Both the position numbers and the translations under genes were made by a program. The notes beneath the pieces were generated by a model. The model had not been told where the DNA came from. It searched no databases and saw nothing but the letters and a program-made list of their open reading frames with translations. Of a DNA stretch of 64,000 bases, positions 12,401 through 20,161 are shown piece after piece. Every line of letters begins with the position of its first letter. Position 1 is the first letter of the stretch. Origin of the DNA: Geobacteraceae bacterium (GTDB lineage Bacteria > Desulfobacterota > Desulfuromonadia > Geobacterales > Geobacteraceae); NCBI GenBank assembly GCA_009773645.1, contig WSYB01000006.1:124001-188000 (forward strand), written 5' to 3'.

Positions 12401-15400
12401 AGAGGGACCGCCTACAGCAAGGACGATTTCAAACAGTACCGGATTTCTATAGGGGAGGGTGCTACTCCTGAGGCATGGATTCTCATAAGAACGTCACCTG
12501 TTCCTCTTTCCTATGGTTCGTTGACACCTTGGGATACGCTTGCGCTTTCCGAGGGTACCTATGCCGTCAAGTTGGAAGGGGAGGATATTTCCGGCAACAT
12601 TACCACTCATCAGGTGCTCGTCACCATTGATAACTCGCCGCCGAAAGCCCCGGTTATTGTTTCCGCAGTGCCGAGTGGTTCTGATGTAACCTTGACCTGG
12701 GAGCCTTCCGATCCGGATGTGGCGGGCTATCTCATTTACAGGAACGACCGGCTGGCCAACGCCTCCGGCATTGTCATAGACAATCTCAAGCAGTACCTGG
12801 TTCCCGGCACAGCCTATGTCGATAGGGCATTGTCGGACGGAGCGTACAGCTATTATGTCGCTGCCTTGGATCAGGCAGGGAATCCGAGCAACTCGGCAAC
12901 GAAGAATGTCGTGGTTGAAACACGCGCACCCCATGCCACCATCGTCGAGCCGGCCGCCGGTAGCAAATTCGAGACGAAGATTCTGGTGAGGGCTGAGACG
13001 CCGGATAATGATATCCAGTTCGTCAAATTCAGATATAAAAGATCCCAGGATACCACGTGGACCGATTTCGGTACGGCGACAAAAGCGCCATATACGGCCT
13101 ACCTCGATCTGCACGGTTTTCCATACGACGATTATCAGATTCAGGCGGTTGCCACCGATACCGCCACTCCGGAGAAGACCGATCCCGCACCTTCATCCCT
13201 CACGGTAACCTATGCCGACCTGACCGCGCCCGATGCACCTCGAAATCTCCGGGCGCTGACCAATGAGAAAGAAGTGACGCTCTCCTGGCTGGCGTGTATG
13301 GAATCCGATTGCGCCGGCTATAACATATACCGGACTGTTGCTGAAGCAAGGGGCAAAATCAATACGGCGGTTGTCGCTAAAGCGGGTACTCCCGCATATG
13401 TGGATTCGAATCTCGATGACGGCGTGTATGGCTACGAAATTACCGCCGTCGATACCTACGGCAACGAAAGCAAGCATTCCAACAGCGCCTTGGCAAGAGT
13501 TTACGCACCACTTATAGTTCAGCCATTTACCCCGACCAGCCAGGCTGTCTTTAAGCTTGAAGGCAGCAATACGGAAGCAAATGCCACCGTGGAGCTTTTC
13601 CGTGAAGCGACGCCGGGACAGTTTTCTTCTTTGGGTACAGCTGCTGCGGACGGCCAGGGCAGGTACAGTTTCGACAATGTCAGTCTTTCCCTCGGCGAAA
13701 ACAGGATAAGAGCCAAGGCGACCGATGGTGTCGGCAATATAAGCAGAACCTCCGACACGATAGTCGCGGTTTACGACGAAATACCGTCGGCCCCCGTTAA
13801 TCTTGCTGCCTCAGCACAAAATTATGGGGTCAACCTGACCTGGGACCCGGCAAATACCGATCCTAATATCTCAGGATATAACGTCTACCGCGATGGGGTT
13901 AAACTTAATCCTCCACGTGCCGTTACGGACGGAAGCGCCACGGCATCATCCACGTACATCGAGCCGACATGGCCGACTCCTACGGAGCACAGTCCGTCAC
14001 TGGCTTTGGATCAAAATGAAGCAACCCAATGGCGCAGCGATTACCTGTATAACAGCGATTATTGGTTCCAAATCGATCTGCCCGCGCCTGCATTGATCAG
14101 CCAGCTCAATATCCGCTGGGGGACGGTCAATGCAGCAGTATACGGAGGCAAAGACTTTGAAATCCAGGCATGGTCCGGATATGCCTGGATTCCGCTGGCA
14201 AAGGTCACCGGAAACGACAAAAAAGAAAATATCTTCGATTTCACGCAATCCTATAGGACCGACAAGCTCAGGATTCACATCACTGCAGCTACTGACACAA
14301 GGAGTTATAAAGAGGTCAGAATAGCTGAAATTGGGATTTTGAAAGATAACCTGATACCTCAGACCTCCTATGGCGATTCGAATCTGAAAGATCATGAGTA
14401 TGGGTACAAGGTTACCGCCGTTGACGGCTACGGTTTTGAAAGTGCCCCTTCCGAAGCAAAAGTTCCGGTCGGCGATATGATAGCGCCTGCCAATCCGGCA
14501 CGTCTTACGGCGACGGCTGTTCTTTCAACCATTACTCTCGAATGGAGTTCAAATACGGAACCGGACCTTGCCGGCTATCATGTTCACCGCGACTCTCCGA
14601 ATGGATGGGTTAAACTTACTCCTACGTTACTCCCAGGAACTGCGAGCAACTATAGAGACTCAAATTTACCGAACGGGACTTACACGTACCGGCTCACCGC
14701 GGTAGACATGGTTGGCAACGAAAGCGGTCCCGACGAGGCTGTGGCAGCCGTGGCGGTGGCGCCACCCCCATCTCCTTCTGCGCTTCGGGTCACGCCGGTT
14801 CCGGAAGGGAAGGCGCTCGATCTTTCATGGGAATTCGTCGGGGGTGCGGCAGTTTCCTTAAACCTGTACAGGAGTACTACGACCGGCGGTCCCTACCAGA
14901 AAATCAGTCAAGTCCCGGCCACCACGCATACGTACCGCGATACCGGGCTTACAAACGGTACCGTTTATTACTACGCAACAGCGGCAGCAGATGGCTTAGG
15001 CAATGAGGGTGCCTATTCCGCTGAGGTCTCTGGAGTCCCTCTTGATTCAGTCGCACCTTCGAAACCGCTTCTGTCGTACCCGGCCAGAGCCGGAGTGCAG
15101 GCAGTACTTTATAGCGATAGAAGCAATGTTGCAGGCATGACCGAACCGGGAGCCTCTGTCGAGTTATTCAGGGGAAGTGACTCTTTGGGTAGGGCCAGTG
15201 CGCTCGATGCCGACACTATTCAGGCAACGCTGTCCTCATATTCCGGGTACCAGGTGGCTCTGTCGCCTGATGGTGGCTACCTGGCTTATTCCGGCTATGA
15301 TGGGTATCTCCGGCTTAGGAATATGTCTACTGGAACGGCAGAGAAGCTGGTACAAAACGCCCAGACGCCTGCGTGGTCACCCGCGGGGGATAAAATCGCA

Positions 15401-18400
15401 CTTCAGTATCGAGACTCTGCTTATAACTATCGAATCGGCATATACGACCTGAAAGCAAGAAAAATAGTGCCTCTGACTGATGATGCGTACATCAATGAAG
15501 GGGCTCCATCCTGGTCCGATGACGGAGAGAAGATACTCTTTTACAGCAACAAGAGTGGCTATCAAAACGTATGGATCAAAGATATAGATTCGAATTCTCT
15601 GACACAAGTAACTACGAATGCCTATGCCACCTATCCAAAAGTTTCACCGGATGGGAAAATAGTGGCTTTCTTCGAGGGCGCGAACCTCAAGATTATTGAC
15701 GTGGCGACGGGAAGAACGACCCCGATCGATAGTAATGCCAATCCGAATTCGCACAGCTGGGCTTCCGACAGCAGCAAACTCCTTTTCAAGGCGTACAGGA
15801 ATTCAAACTACGGAATTTTCATACTCGATATGCGGACACTTGGCGTGGTGCAGGTTGGGGATGTTAGCAATTATATGACCAAGCCCGCCTGGTCTCCCGA
15901 CAACCGGAGTATCGTCTATGGAGACCGCACCAATTCTGTATGGATAGTTGATTTGCAGGGTGAGAAGAGGCTGCTGCAGCAAAGCCTGCAAAGCCTCCCA
16001 TATTTGGATTGGGGAAAAACCGGTGAGATACGTTATCTGGATTACACCAATGCCTATATCGCCAAGATACAAGGATATTTCGTTTTTAAAGATGTTGAAC
16101 TGGATGCCGGCGAAAATATTTTTTATGCCATTGCTACAGACGAATCAGGGAATGCAAGTCCATCATCAGAGGAAATCACGGTAGTTTATGACACGAGTAA
16201 GTTGCCGGATATTTCTATTATTCCGGATGATGTGTCGGTTTATCCTTCTTATCCAAAGCCTGGGGAGGAGGTAGTCATCAAGGCAGTAGTCAGAAACGCC
16301 ACCCGGAATCCCGTTGATAATGCGGAAGTGGATCTGTATTTATGGGATACAGCCGGGAACCTGGAATTGATCAAGTCCACGATCGTCCCGCATTTGGATG
16401 CCGAAGGGACGGAAACCGTTGCCGCAAGAGTGAATGCCGGCGGCCTGGCAGGAGCCCAGACGATAATTGCCGTCGTTGATTCTTCGGATGCAATAATGGA
16501 ACTCATTGAGAGCAACAACTACGCGACCAGCGAGTTCTACGTTACGGACAAGGAGGAGACGTTCGTCTCCACGACTCTAGATGCCGATAGGTATGCGAGC
16601 AACAGGAGTGTGGCAATCAGTGTGTCGCTGCGTAACAGCGGCCGGGAACGGTCAGGGAATATGGATATCCTGATTGAAGATGCATACGGAAACAAGGTGG
16701 CATCTGTAGACTCTGTATCGGTCAACCTGCCGTATGGGGGCAAGGAGAGTTTTTCCTTTGCCTGGAACACGGCCTCCGTATTTGCCGGGTCCTACCAAGT
16801 CCATACTATTGTCAAGGGGGCAGAGGGGGCTATCTCGGAAAGCACAGTTCCTTTTGCCATACTCCCGGATATAAGCATTGAGACTTCTGTAGTTACAGAC
16901 AGGTTGACTTATGGTCCCAACGAGAACGTTGCAGTCACGACATCTCTGAAGAATAAAGGCACAAATTACATTGTTCCGGGGTTGAAAGTCAGGGTCAGGA
17001 TCTCCAACACCCAGAACATGGTCCAGTTCGCGGACGAGAGAGTCATACAGAATCTTCTCCCTGGCATGGGCAGCCGCCTAGCCTCAAACTGGAACACCGG
17101 CCTTGTATCTCCGGGGGATTACAGCATAGTAGTCGAGGCGCTTCTTGACGGCAAAATGGTCTCAAGCACCGCTACGCGAGTTGCAATTAATCCGGTGTCG
17201 CTTGTGACGGGTATGGTTGAAGTTGATACGCCGACTGTGTTGGTCGGCAACACCTTCAGGTGCGCATACACCGTCAGCAACTACGGGAATGCTGAGACGA
17301 GCGGCGTTCTTAAGGTTGCCATCATCGATCCGGCGACCATGGTTATTGCTGCGACAGATGAGAAGCCGGCAACGCTTGCCAAGGACGGCACGCAGACCGG
17401 AGAGTTCATCCTCTCATCCCAGGGGCTGGAGCTGAAGCATTACAGAATCAACCTCCAATATGTCTCGCCTGACAACCAGAAAACCGTCGCGAGCACATCG
17501 ATTACGTTGAAAGATGGAACCCCTCCGGTGGTGACAGTTGTTTCGCCAATGCAGAATGCTACCTACAATTCAACCATAGATCTTGCTGCATTGGCTTCCG
17601 ACAATGCATCGGGCGTGGAGATGGTTGCATACCAGATTGATGGAGGGACCTGGAAGCTTCTCCAGCTTGCCGATCCGACAAAAGGGAGATATTCGGCGGC
17701 GTGGGAGCCGACCATTGCCGACAACGGCCCCCACACCGTCGGCTTCAGGGGAACCGACAGGGCCGGCAACACAAGCACACCGGTTTCAGTGTCGTTCCTC
17801 ATCCAGATGGACAATGTTCCTCCGGTCACGATTCTTTCCATTGGGGCGCCGAAAATCGAAGCCAGCAGCGCCACCTTCGTCACAAGCGCCTCCACCTTCA
17901 CCCTGAGCGCCACGGACAATTTCTCCGGCGTTGCCAGGACGGAGTACCGCATTGATGACGGGGCATGGGCCCTCTTCGCGCCGTTCACCATTCCGGGCGA
18001 GAGGGCACATGTTATTGAATTCCGGAGTCAGGACAACGTGGGGAACCTGGAAGCCGTGAAATCGCAACCCATATTCGTCGACAATACTCCACCTGCCTCT
18101 GAGGTTGCCATTGGCTCACCACATTATTCCGCCAGCGGCAACATTTATGTCAGCGGCAGGACCAACCTGGCAATCGTCGCAACCGACGGTGCCAGCGGTC
18201 TCAAGACCAGCGAATACAGCATCGACAAGGCCGCTTTTGTGACTTATGCCGAACCGTTCAACCTGCCCGCACTGCCGGAAGGTCTGCATTCCATTGCCTA
18301 TCGCTCGACCGACAACCTGCGGAACCAAGAACAAGCGAAACAGTTGACCGCCATCCTCGACAAGACCCCGCCGCGAACTGTCATCACCGCATCCGACCCC

Positions 18401-19915
18401 CTGACGGAGGGGGTGGTGAATGCCGTTTCGCCGAAGACGCTCTTCACCCTGACCGCTACCGACAGCCTCGCAGGGGTGAAGGGAGTCTGGTACCGGATCG
18501 ACGAAGGCCAGTGGCAGCTTTTCTCGCAAGGGTTTACCCTGGAGACTTTGCCAGTCGGGCAGCACCGGATATCCTTCGCCTCCGAGGACTACGTCGGCAA
18601 CAGCGAAGCAGAACAGGCCATAACAGTGAGGGTCGTCAGCGCCGAGTTGAAGAAAGGGATTTCCTCCGAGCCCTTCGTCCTGGTGAGCCCTTGGGATGAT
18701 AACGATGATGACCATCGGAAAAACAAGAAGGCCGAGGTGGACAGGCTCACCCCTGTCCTGGACGCCATCGGTGTCACATACCACGTCGCCTCGGACGAGG
18801 ACGACTTCGAGGCCTCCATACGTTCCGGGAAATACAACATCTACCTCCTCATCGACGACAAGGAGGAAAGGGTGAATGAGGAGCTGAGGGAAGGGGTCTA
18901 CTCAGGGGACGGCCTTATCTTCCTCAAGACGAGACCAAACGCCAATCCCGACCTGGACGAAATCTTCGGCGTCAAATTTACCGGTAAATCGACCGACAGC
19001 GACCCCGAAGTCGAGCTCGAGAAGGGCGAGACATGTGATGAGGAGCGCTTCCGGAGCAGTGGAAAGCCGGTGCAGGCGAACATCGTCACGGCTTCCGCCA
19101 GGGCCTGCGGCTACGTCAGCGACAGGCACGACCGTTACCCCGCCGTGGTGTACAACGAGTATGGCAAGGGAAAAGTGCTCCTGTACACATTCAATATCCT
19201 GAGTTCACTCGACACGATGAAAGCCACCGAGCTCTTAAAGAGCGCGATCAGCCGGGTGAAACCTGAAGGCCGCGCCGTAAGGGCTCTTGGGAGCGTTCCT
19301 GTCAGGATTGAGGTGGTGAACAGCACCGAGCCGCTGGGGCTCAGGGTTGTGGAGGGTTTCCCCCCCACGAGCACGGTCGACACGCCGAAACCCGAAGGGA
19401 CGATCAGCGGCCAGCAGGTTACGTGGGAGAGGTTCTTGGACGGGGGTGCCGCCGCGCTCTTCACCTACTTCCTCAACCTTCCGGACGCGAAGGGCGAGTA
19501 CCTCCTTGCAACCGAGGCGAAGTACGGTAATTACGGCGAGTACCGGCCTCTGGCGGGGGCCGAGCTGAAACTCACCGTTACCGGCACTTCCGCCGAGCTC
19601 CTGCAGGATGCGGTGACCGCACTGACCGGGCTTGCTGCGCCGACCAGGCAGGACAGGAGGCTGATTGCCGGCACCATAGCGGAACTCCAGCAGGTGCGTG
19701 GAGACGCGTCTTCGCAGGAGGATGCGGAGGAGAACATAGAGAGGATAACCGAAGCGGCGGAAAAGGTTGGGAGGCTTTCCTTCGACGCCAGTGAGGCCCG
19801 CCTGGCGATAGACAGGGTGATGAGGGTATGGCAGCGGAAGTGGTATCTATTGCGGGAAGTGCGGCGGGAATCACCACGGGAGGATTGCCCGTCGGGTGAT
19901 GATCGGCGTTCCTGA
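3401..19915 (+). CDS. Giant exported multidomain protein (5504 residues)
   Basis: AGGAGG lies just before the ATG; a Sec signal peptide ends near A34. Approximate domains: 40-340, metalloprotease-like region with HEMLH (H165, E166, H169; H195 a possible third ligand); 366-625, four repeats of the squalene-cyclase/prenyltransferase type (DGGWG, DGGWS, DGGFG, DDGSW); 626-1083, CARDB-like repeats; FlgD-like Ig modules with SPNGDG near 1092 and 1698 and SPNSDH near 2495; beta-propeller 1, 1195-1583; several Ig domains; FN3 repeats from 2889; a discoidin (F5/8C)-like domain 3509-3648 lying inside an FN3; beta-propeller 2, 3942-4220, lying inside an Ig domain; CARDB-like 4265-4700; OmpL47-like repeats 4705-5080; an amidotransferase-like fold 5085-5285. 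No membrane anchor or sorting tag is recognised at the C-terminus. It is probably secreted or on the surface and may bind or process polymers. The domain calls are from pattern reading. Confidence 0.85.
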   Translation: MKRSAYLRVDALRLLCMALSLLLCTSFLATPSQAQEFTARYVNDYGNVTIMEITGNYDSHNPDGSVNVLPRQLIAREFFKTHKDDYDFLVIFSNFDVKMPKSEARAFYSSIKNDVRGIGQQIFDHTALYGSNGKLQGTIDMGNIAGNVSDPLQPGFELTLDTLSHEMLHRWSSYVRFKDTTGNMSTALLGEDSSHWSYLLDTKGSLQYGNQWRVNGDGTFTSGLNRKYYSSLDLYLMGMIDKSKVPPMLLIDNPAIDPARMPENGVTISGTPRYVTIDDIIAAEGERTPDVKDSQKQFKTAFIYVTTPGTFTGQELYGIENIRNGFLTRYSILTDGKGLVQIASTPRDDVPTNPGVRPPTTVPRSLLPNIDDGVNWLTAHQMTDGSWTDFVLTTERDTAEAVTSLQLFPAANRQFLVGLAWLGSSASANTDFLARRIEAVTRSGGDNSALIQQLLTRRNSDGGWGSGSNFLSNPTDTALALKALALAGYGDQQVIDPAIAYLQTSQNPDGGWSGEDTVSTIQPTAAVVSAFNAYRQSHALDANLSRAIAFLAGKQNPDGGFGNSPSTVYDSAAALMALQEAGADRGVISGGVNYLLGQQADDGSWYDSPYQTALAVRAVWQASVEPDLSIKPSDMFFIPEKVTSLPTNAVLSAVLWNLGRTDVPQAKVAIYDGAIVSEKKVGEQTVSLPGMSPTTVTFSVPVIDGNGHLFYVVVDPDNLIKETNRSNNSASKRLLPEATYDFAVTSSDITASPSQLDVFQEMRITAKVSNRGTSDAYNVQVRFFIDEPGAPFEIATITTDIPAGASVVREVVWKAAKVGGGMPLAVEADPFNAFTELSEENNKGATSISVNNVAITDPNLTISSRNINIAPNPARQGGSATVTATVKNDGFSTATGIKVSFYRGPSRDNSILFGEKVIPSLARNESAQVSLNWDNINDSGETKVFILVDPENTITEIAEDDNNTSVSLRILSLPDLAVSANSIVLNPSAPMENASVSIAVTVNNSGDQQAADVPVNLYEGGALLGTRTIPLIGGNSQATATFTYTASMTGSHQVTAVVDPAGIIQERSKDNNSATKTFAVQNSKLWVSEQYISPNGDGVKDNSQLFFRLAAVTTVKVVVINKKGEAVRTFSGGSLDNSLGNTVVWDGLNDEGMVVTDGEYQLQIRDVNEAIHGSLPVIVDNNRLPLADAIGTDYFLKKNIGCNANFKGENWNWLSDESGFIVSAVGPYPHLHRILGSSLEGEEINRIYPAPPEYEYKSAEFANFSQQLGGNKYSFVSKWSGSEYTLFIGEREKVLGSFYLGTSLSTFDQKWSEDGSRLAISTYGYSCQSSLYLVNTANDPISFKKLRGPECGYISFDLSPDGTKAAYISNNRYVYVADNRSGAASLVYTSNTNIVGSLKWLDSTRLIFSKYQNGTFIFDTVNGTETKISNFDYPTLAPNNKKLLVLTDSGADILANDGSIIGQYTSSVMPSGYSPSWSPDSRYAVVDVYNGNLEQLILLDSEAHHEIVIAPEKAPITFKWLDSNTLIYAGFGGELKSYDVLTNETKVIHSFADVPWAGTRDFAVSPLGGYLSWSDPDDYSCQNPSYFVASSTLNLTGGLSIVKGSQNVAVKGTAMDANFGGWKLEYADTKSPDTWNLVAPPSDVPGVDDVFATWAPPSAGTYTIRLTVWDKAGNMVVRTRGLTWMWPPTVNAYKSLDVFSPNGDGAKDTVEIYYTLPSPAPVEFSVYDTNNALVYTGYSPYGSDRISWGGIDEAGKIVSDSKYKIKVLDQEFTVEVDNTPPDVSIHLGNVVPYKNEFFNYFYLEISGHVFDKKIKKWVVEYGEGANPQEWHEYSKGEYVIIKRDDNGSPILNPIGDDLIKFVSGEEIPFLVGKKLKITAEDFAGNKSSALSGFLEQRVVLFSWDANAPYQLQKDSFMKTIGFKHDWNFYDGQVLNQWDSREVFNVTRLDPENPQTHSLEYFELLRHSVAARYLQYFHAGVWRDAAVGFDSGNAHFHNENVRGAEALRIKIVDVDGNEYLSNTYIPYQLSKENPSGEDPPFIGSGHGGDNSYGISASFQSAHIEADGCGVLSGKIEVPTDRLLVQDAQFLSFMLQTNSGPKSLGQVDLTSRGLRTLLLDTSDIPEGVYPLKAVFTLTDSTTKEIPSTNQVIVDRTLPTAHISSPAGAQAICPVKTVDAQGEWIGVDISGIVADNVKVKRYELFYGIGENPASWHPALTGAGNAARPIAGSEPVNGRIGVWNMSNVNGSRFALKLKVIDEAGNVSCDIKTFSLDTAVAISALSADKVLFSNNSEVKATFQVSKNATVDVKVFKLHENAAFETIPVRTIISGQQQQAGLGNAAWNGRDDSVSAVLDGPYGIAVYATDSCGNTTMKWTSVEVDNTPPATVITNPTQTLPPTAGNIVEVAGIAVDIHFESYTLEAGEGDNPDSWRVISAKNTPVGNGILGSWNTFGLQGVWSLRLTASDSVGNKGIAKVVLNLDNRKTLIKTFETLPKAFSPNSDHKLDTSLLTYELSDPCDITIDITDAANAIVKTYTSSISASGIYNYIWDGTNNSNVTVSDGYYSVKITATLKSNASVTQTETMTVMVDTTLPAIDIKQPASNAFVSKTDMVINGEINDLSLISYSLSYTGSAGTTTLDSGNQNRVGYAFGTIRDLAEETYTITAVAKDLGENEQRVTKAFTVDRTPPKVTLDTPKAGGYFGAAKNSVDIAGSIVEKNLAHYSLRYGSGESPAQWNDVARGGTVPNASGLYSWNVGKDDGVADGVYTISLYAKDKAGMEGEVRTTIIVDNAPPIVSITSPKNGDYVKAAFDVRGSSSDLNLDKATLELAKGECSTAFKWVPIRTLTVSVADGVLESWNVLPADAEYCLKLSAEDKSGNKAETKVSFKLDAHPPAAPVLSGKIGNRIEAQLEWTQNSEQDIAGYNLYRDGQKQNSTLLASTIYSYRDLNLKEGVYAYTVKAVDLAGNESETSNTVQLRIDVTGPNVRIASPIDGAKVSNLVDIRGTAYSKDDFKQYRISIGEGATPEAWILIRTSPVPLSYGSLTPWDTLALSEGTYAVKLEGEDISGNITTHQVLVTIDNSPPKAPVIVSAVPSGSDVTLTWEPSDPDVAGYLIYRNDRLANASGIVIDNLKQYLVPGTAYVDRALSDGAYSYYVAALDQAGNPSNSATKNVVVETRAPHATIVEPAAGSKFETKILVRAETPDNDIQFVKFRYKRSQDTTWTDFGTATKAPYTAYLDLHGFPYDDYQIQAVATDTATPEKTDPAPSSLTVTYADLTAPDAPRNLRALTNEKEVTLSWLACMESDCAGYNIYRTVAEARGKINTAVVAKAGTPAYVDSNLDDGVYGYEITAVDTYGNESKHSNSALARVYAPLIVQPFTPTSQAVFKLEGSNTEANATVELFREATPGQFSSLGTAAADGQGRYSFDNVSLSLGENRIRAKATDGVGNISRTSDTIVAVYDEIPSAPVNLAASAQNYGVNLTWDPANTDPNISGYNVYRDGVKLNPPRAVTDGSATASSTYIEPTWPTPTEHSPSLALDQNEATQWRSDYLYNSDYWFQIDLPAPALISQLNIRWGTVNAAVYGGKDFEIQAWSGYAWIPLAKVTGNDKKENIFDFTQSYRTDKLRIHITAATDTRSYKEVRIAEIGILKDNLIPQTSYGDSNLKDHEYGYKVTAVDGYGFESAPSEAKVPVGDMIAPANPARLTATAVLSTITLEWSSNTEPDLAGYHVHRDSPNGWVKLTPTLLPGTASNYRDSNLPNGTYTYRLTAVDMVGNESGPDEAVAAVAVAPPPSPSALRVTPVPEGKALDLSWEFVGGAAVSLNLYRSTTTGGPYQKISQVPATTHTYRDTGLTNGTVYYYATAAADGLGNEGAYSAEVSGVPLDSVAPSKPLLSYPARAGVQAVLYSDRSNVAGMTEPGASVELFRGSDSLGRASALDADTIQATLSSYSGYQVALSPDGGYLAYSGYDGYLRLRNMSTGTAEKLVQNAQTPAWSPAGDKIALQYRDSAYNYRIGIYDLKARKIVPLTDDAYINEGAPSWSDDGEKILFYSNKSGYQNVWIKDIDSNSLTQVTTNAYATYPKVSPDGKIVAFFEGANLKIIDVATGRTTPIDSNANPNSHSWASDSSKLLFKAYRNSNYGIFILDMRTLGVVQVGDVSNYMTKPAWSPDNRSIVYGDRTNSVWIVDLQGEKRLLQQSLQSLPYLDWGKTGEIRYLDYTNAYIAKIQGYFVFKDVELDAGENIFYAIATDESGNASPSSEEITVVYDTSKLPDISIIPDDVSVYPSYPKPGEEVVIKAVVRNATRNPVDNAEVDLYLWDTAGNLELIKSTIVPHLDAEGTETVAARVNAGGLAGAQTIIAVVDSSDAIMELIESNNYATSEFYVTDKEETFVSTTLDADRYASNRSVAISVSLRNSGRERSGNMDILIEDAYGNKVASVDSVSVNLPYGGKESFSFAWNTASVFAGSYQVHTIVKGAEGAISESTVPFAILPDISIETSVVTDRLTYGPNENVAVTTSLKNKGTNYIVPGLKVRVRISNTQNMVQFADERVIQNLLPGMGSRLASNWNTGLVSPGDYSIVVEALLDGKMVSSTATRVAINPVSLVTGMVEVDTPTVLVGNTFRCAYTVSNYGNAETSGVLKVAIIDPATMVIAATDEKPATLAKDGTQTGEFILSSQGLELKHYRINLQYVSPDNQKTVASTSITLKDGTPPVVTVVSPMQNATYNSTIDLAALASDNASGVEMVAYQIDGGTWKLLQLADPTKGRYSAAWEPTIADNGPHTVGFRGTDRAGNTSTPVSVSFLIQMDNVPPVTILSIGAPKIEASSATFVTSASTFTLSATDNFSGVARTEYRIDDGAWALFAPFTIPGERAHVIEFRSQDNVGNLEAVKSQPIFVDNTPPASEVAIGSPHYSASGNIYVSGRTNLAIVATDGASGLKTSEYSIDKAAFVTYAEPFNLPALPEGLHSIAYRSTDNLRNQEQAKQLTAILDKTPPRTVITASDPLTEGVVNAVSPKTLFTLTATDSLAGVKGVWYRIDEGQWQLFSQGFTLETLPVGQHRISFASEDYVGNSEAEQAITVRVVSAELKKGISSEPFVLVSPWDDNDDDHRKNKKAEVDRLTPVLDAIGVTYHVASDEDDFEASIRSGKYNIYLLIDDKEERVNEELREGVYSGDGLIFLKTRPNANPDLDEIFGVKFTGKSTDSDPEVELEKGETCDEERFRSSGKPVQANIVTASARACGYVSDRHDRYPAVVYNEYGKGKVLLYTFNILSSLDTMKATELLKSAISRVKPEGRAVRALGSVPVRIEVVNSTEPLGLRVVEGFPPTSTVDTPKPEGTISGQQVTWERFLDGGAAALFTYFLNLPDAKGEYLLATEAKYGNYGEYRPLAGAELKLTVTGTSAELLQDAVTALTGLAAPTRQDRRLIAGTIAELQQVRGDASSQEDAEENIERITEAAEKVGRLSFDASEARLAIDRVMRVWQRKWYLLREVRRESPREDCPSGDDRRS

Positions 19916-20017
19916 GTAGTTTCGGCAACCGGGCATGCTCGCACCCTGAACTTGTCTGCGACCCAGCCATGAGCCTGTCTTCTGTATGGGAGAAGCAGCC
20001 TTTCCTGACGTGATGAC

Positions 20018-20161
20018 CTACCTGCTGTGGTCGTCATGATCACTTCGCTGGCGAAGATAATCCAGCAGCGCCTGTGGCGGGGAGGTCATAAAGTTCAATA
20101 GTTCGTATGCCAGGGGGAGCCACAAAAAACCATGACCGATTTCTTCAATGAAATCGGTCAT
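20018..20161 (-). CDS. Possible 47-residue small protein, or gene fragment
   Basis: On the minus strand an ATG at 20161 opens a 47-codon frame beginning MTDFIEEIGHGF and containing LPLAYELLNFMTSPPQ, ending at 20018. The composition looks like real protein. No ribosome binding site is obvious. Its first 10 codons lie in the perfect inverted repeat 20132-20161, and it follows directly on the wreck of a helicase gene, so it may instead be the displaced 3' end of another gene. I do not recognise the family. Confidence 0.35.
   Translation of the reverse strand: MTDFIEEIGHGFLWLPLAYELLNFMTSPPQALLDYLRQRSDHDDHSR
20132..20161. terminator. Perfect 12-bp inverted repeat, possible bidirectional terminator
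   Basis: ATGACCGATTTC (20132-20143) and GAAATCGGTCAT (20150-20161) are exact complements with a 6-base loop. The flanks are A-rich on the left (CACAAAAAACC) and T-rich on the right (TTGATTTT), as expected of a terminator working both ways between the giant gene and the minus-strand island. The same bases could code the start of the small frame 20018-20161. Confidence 0.5.
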
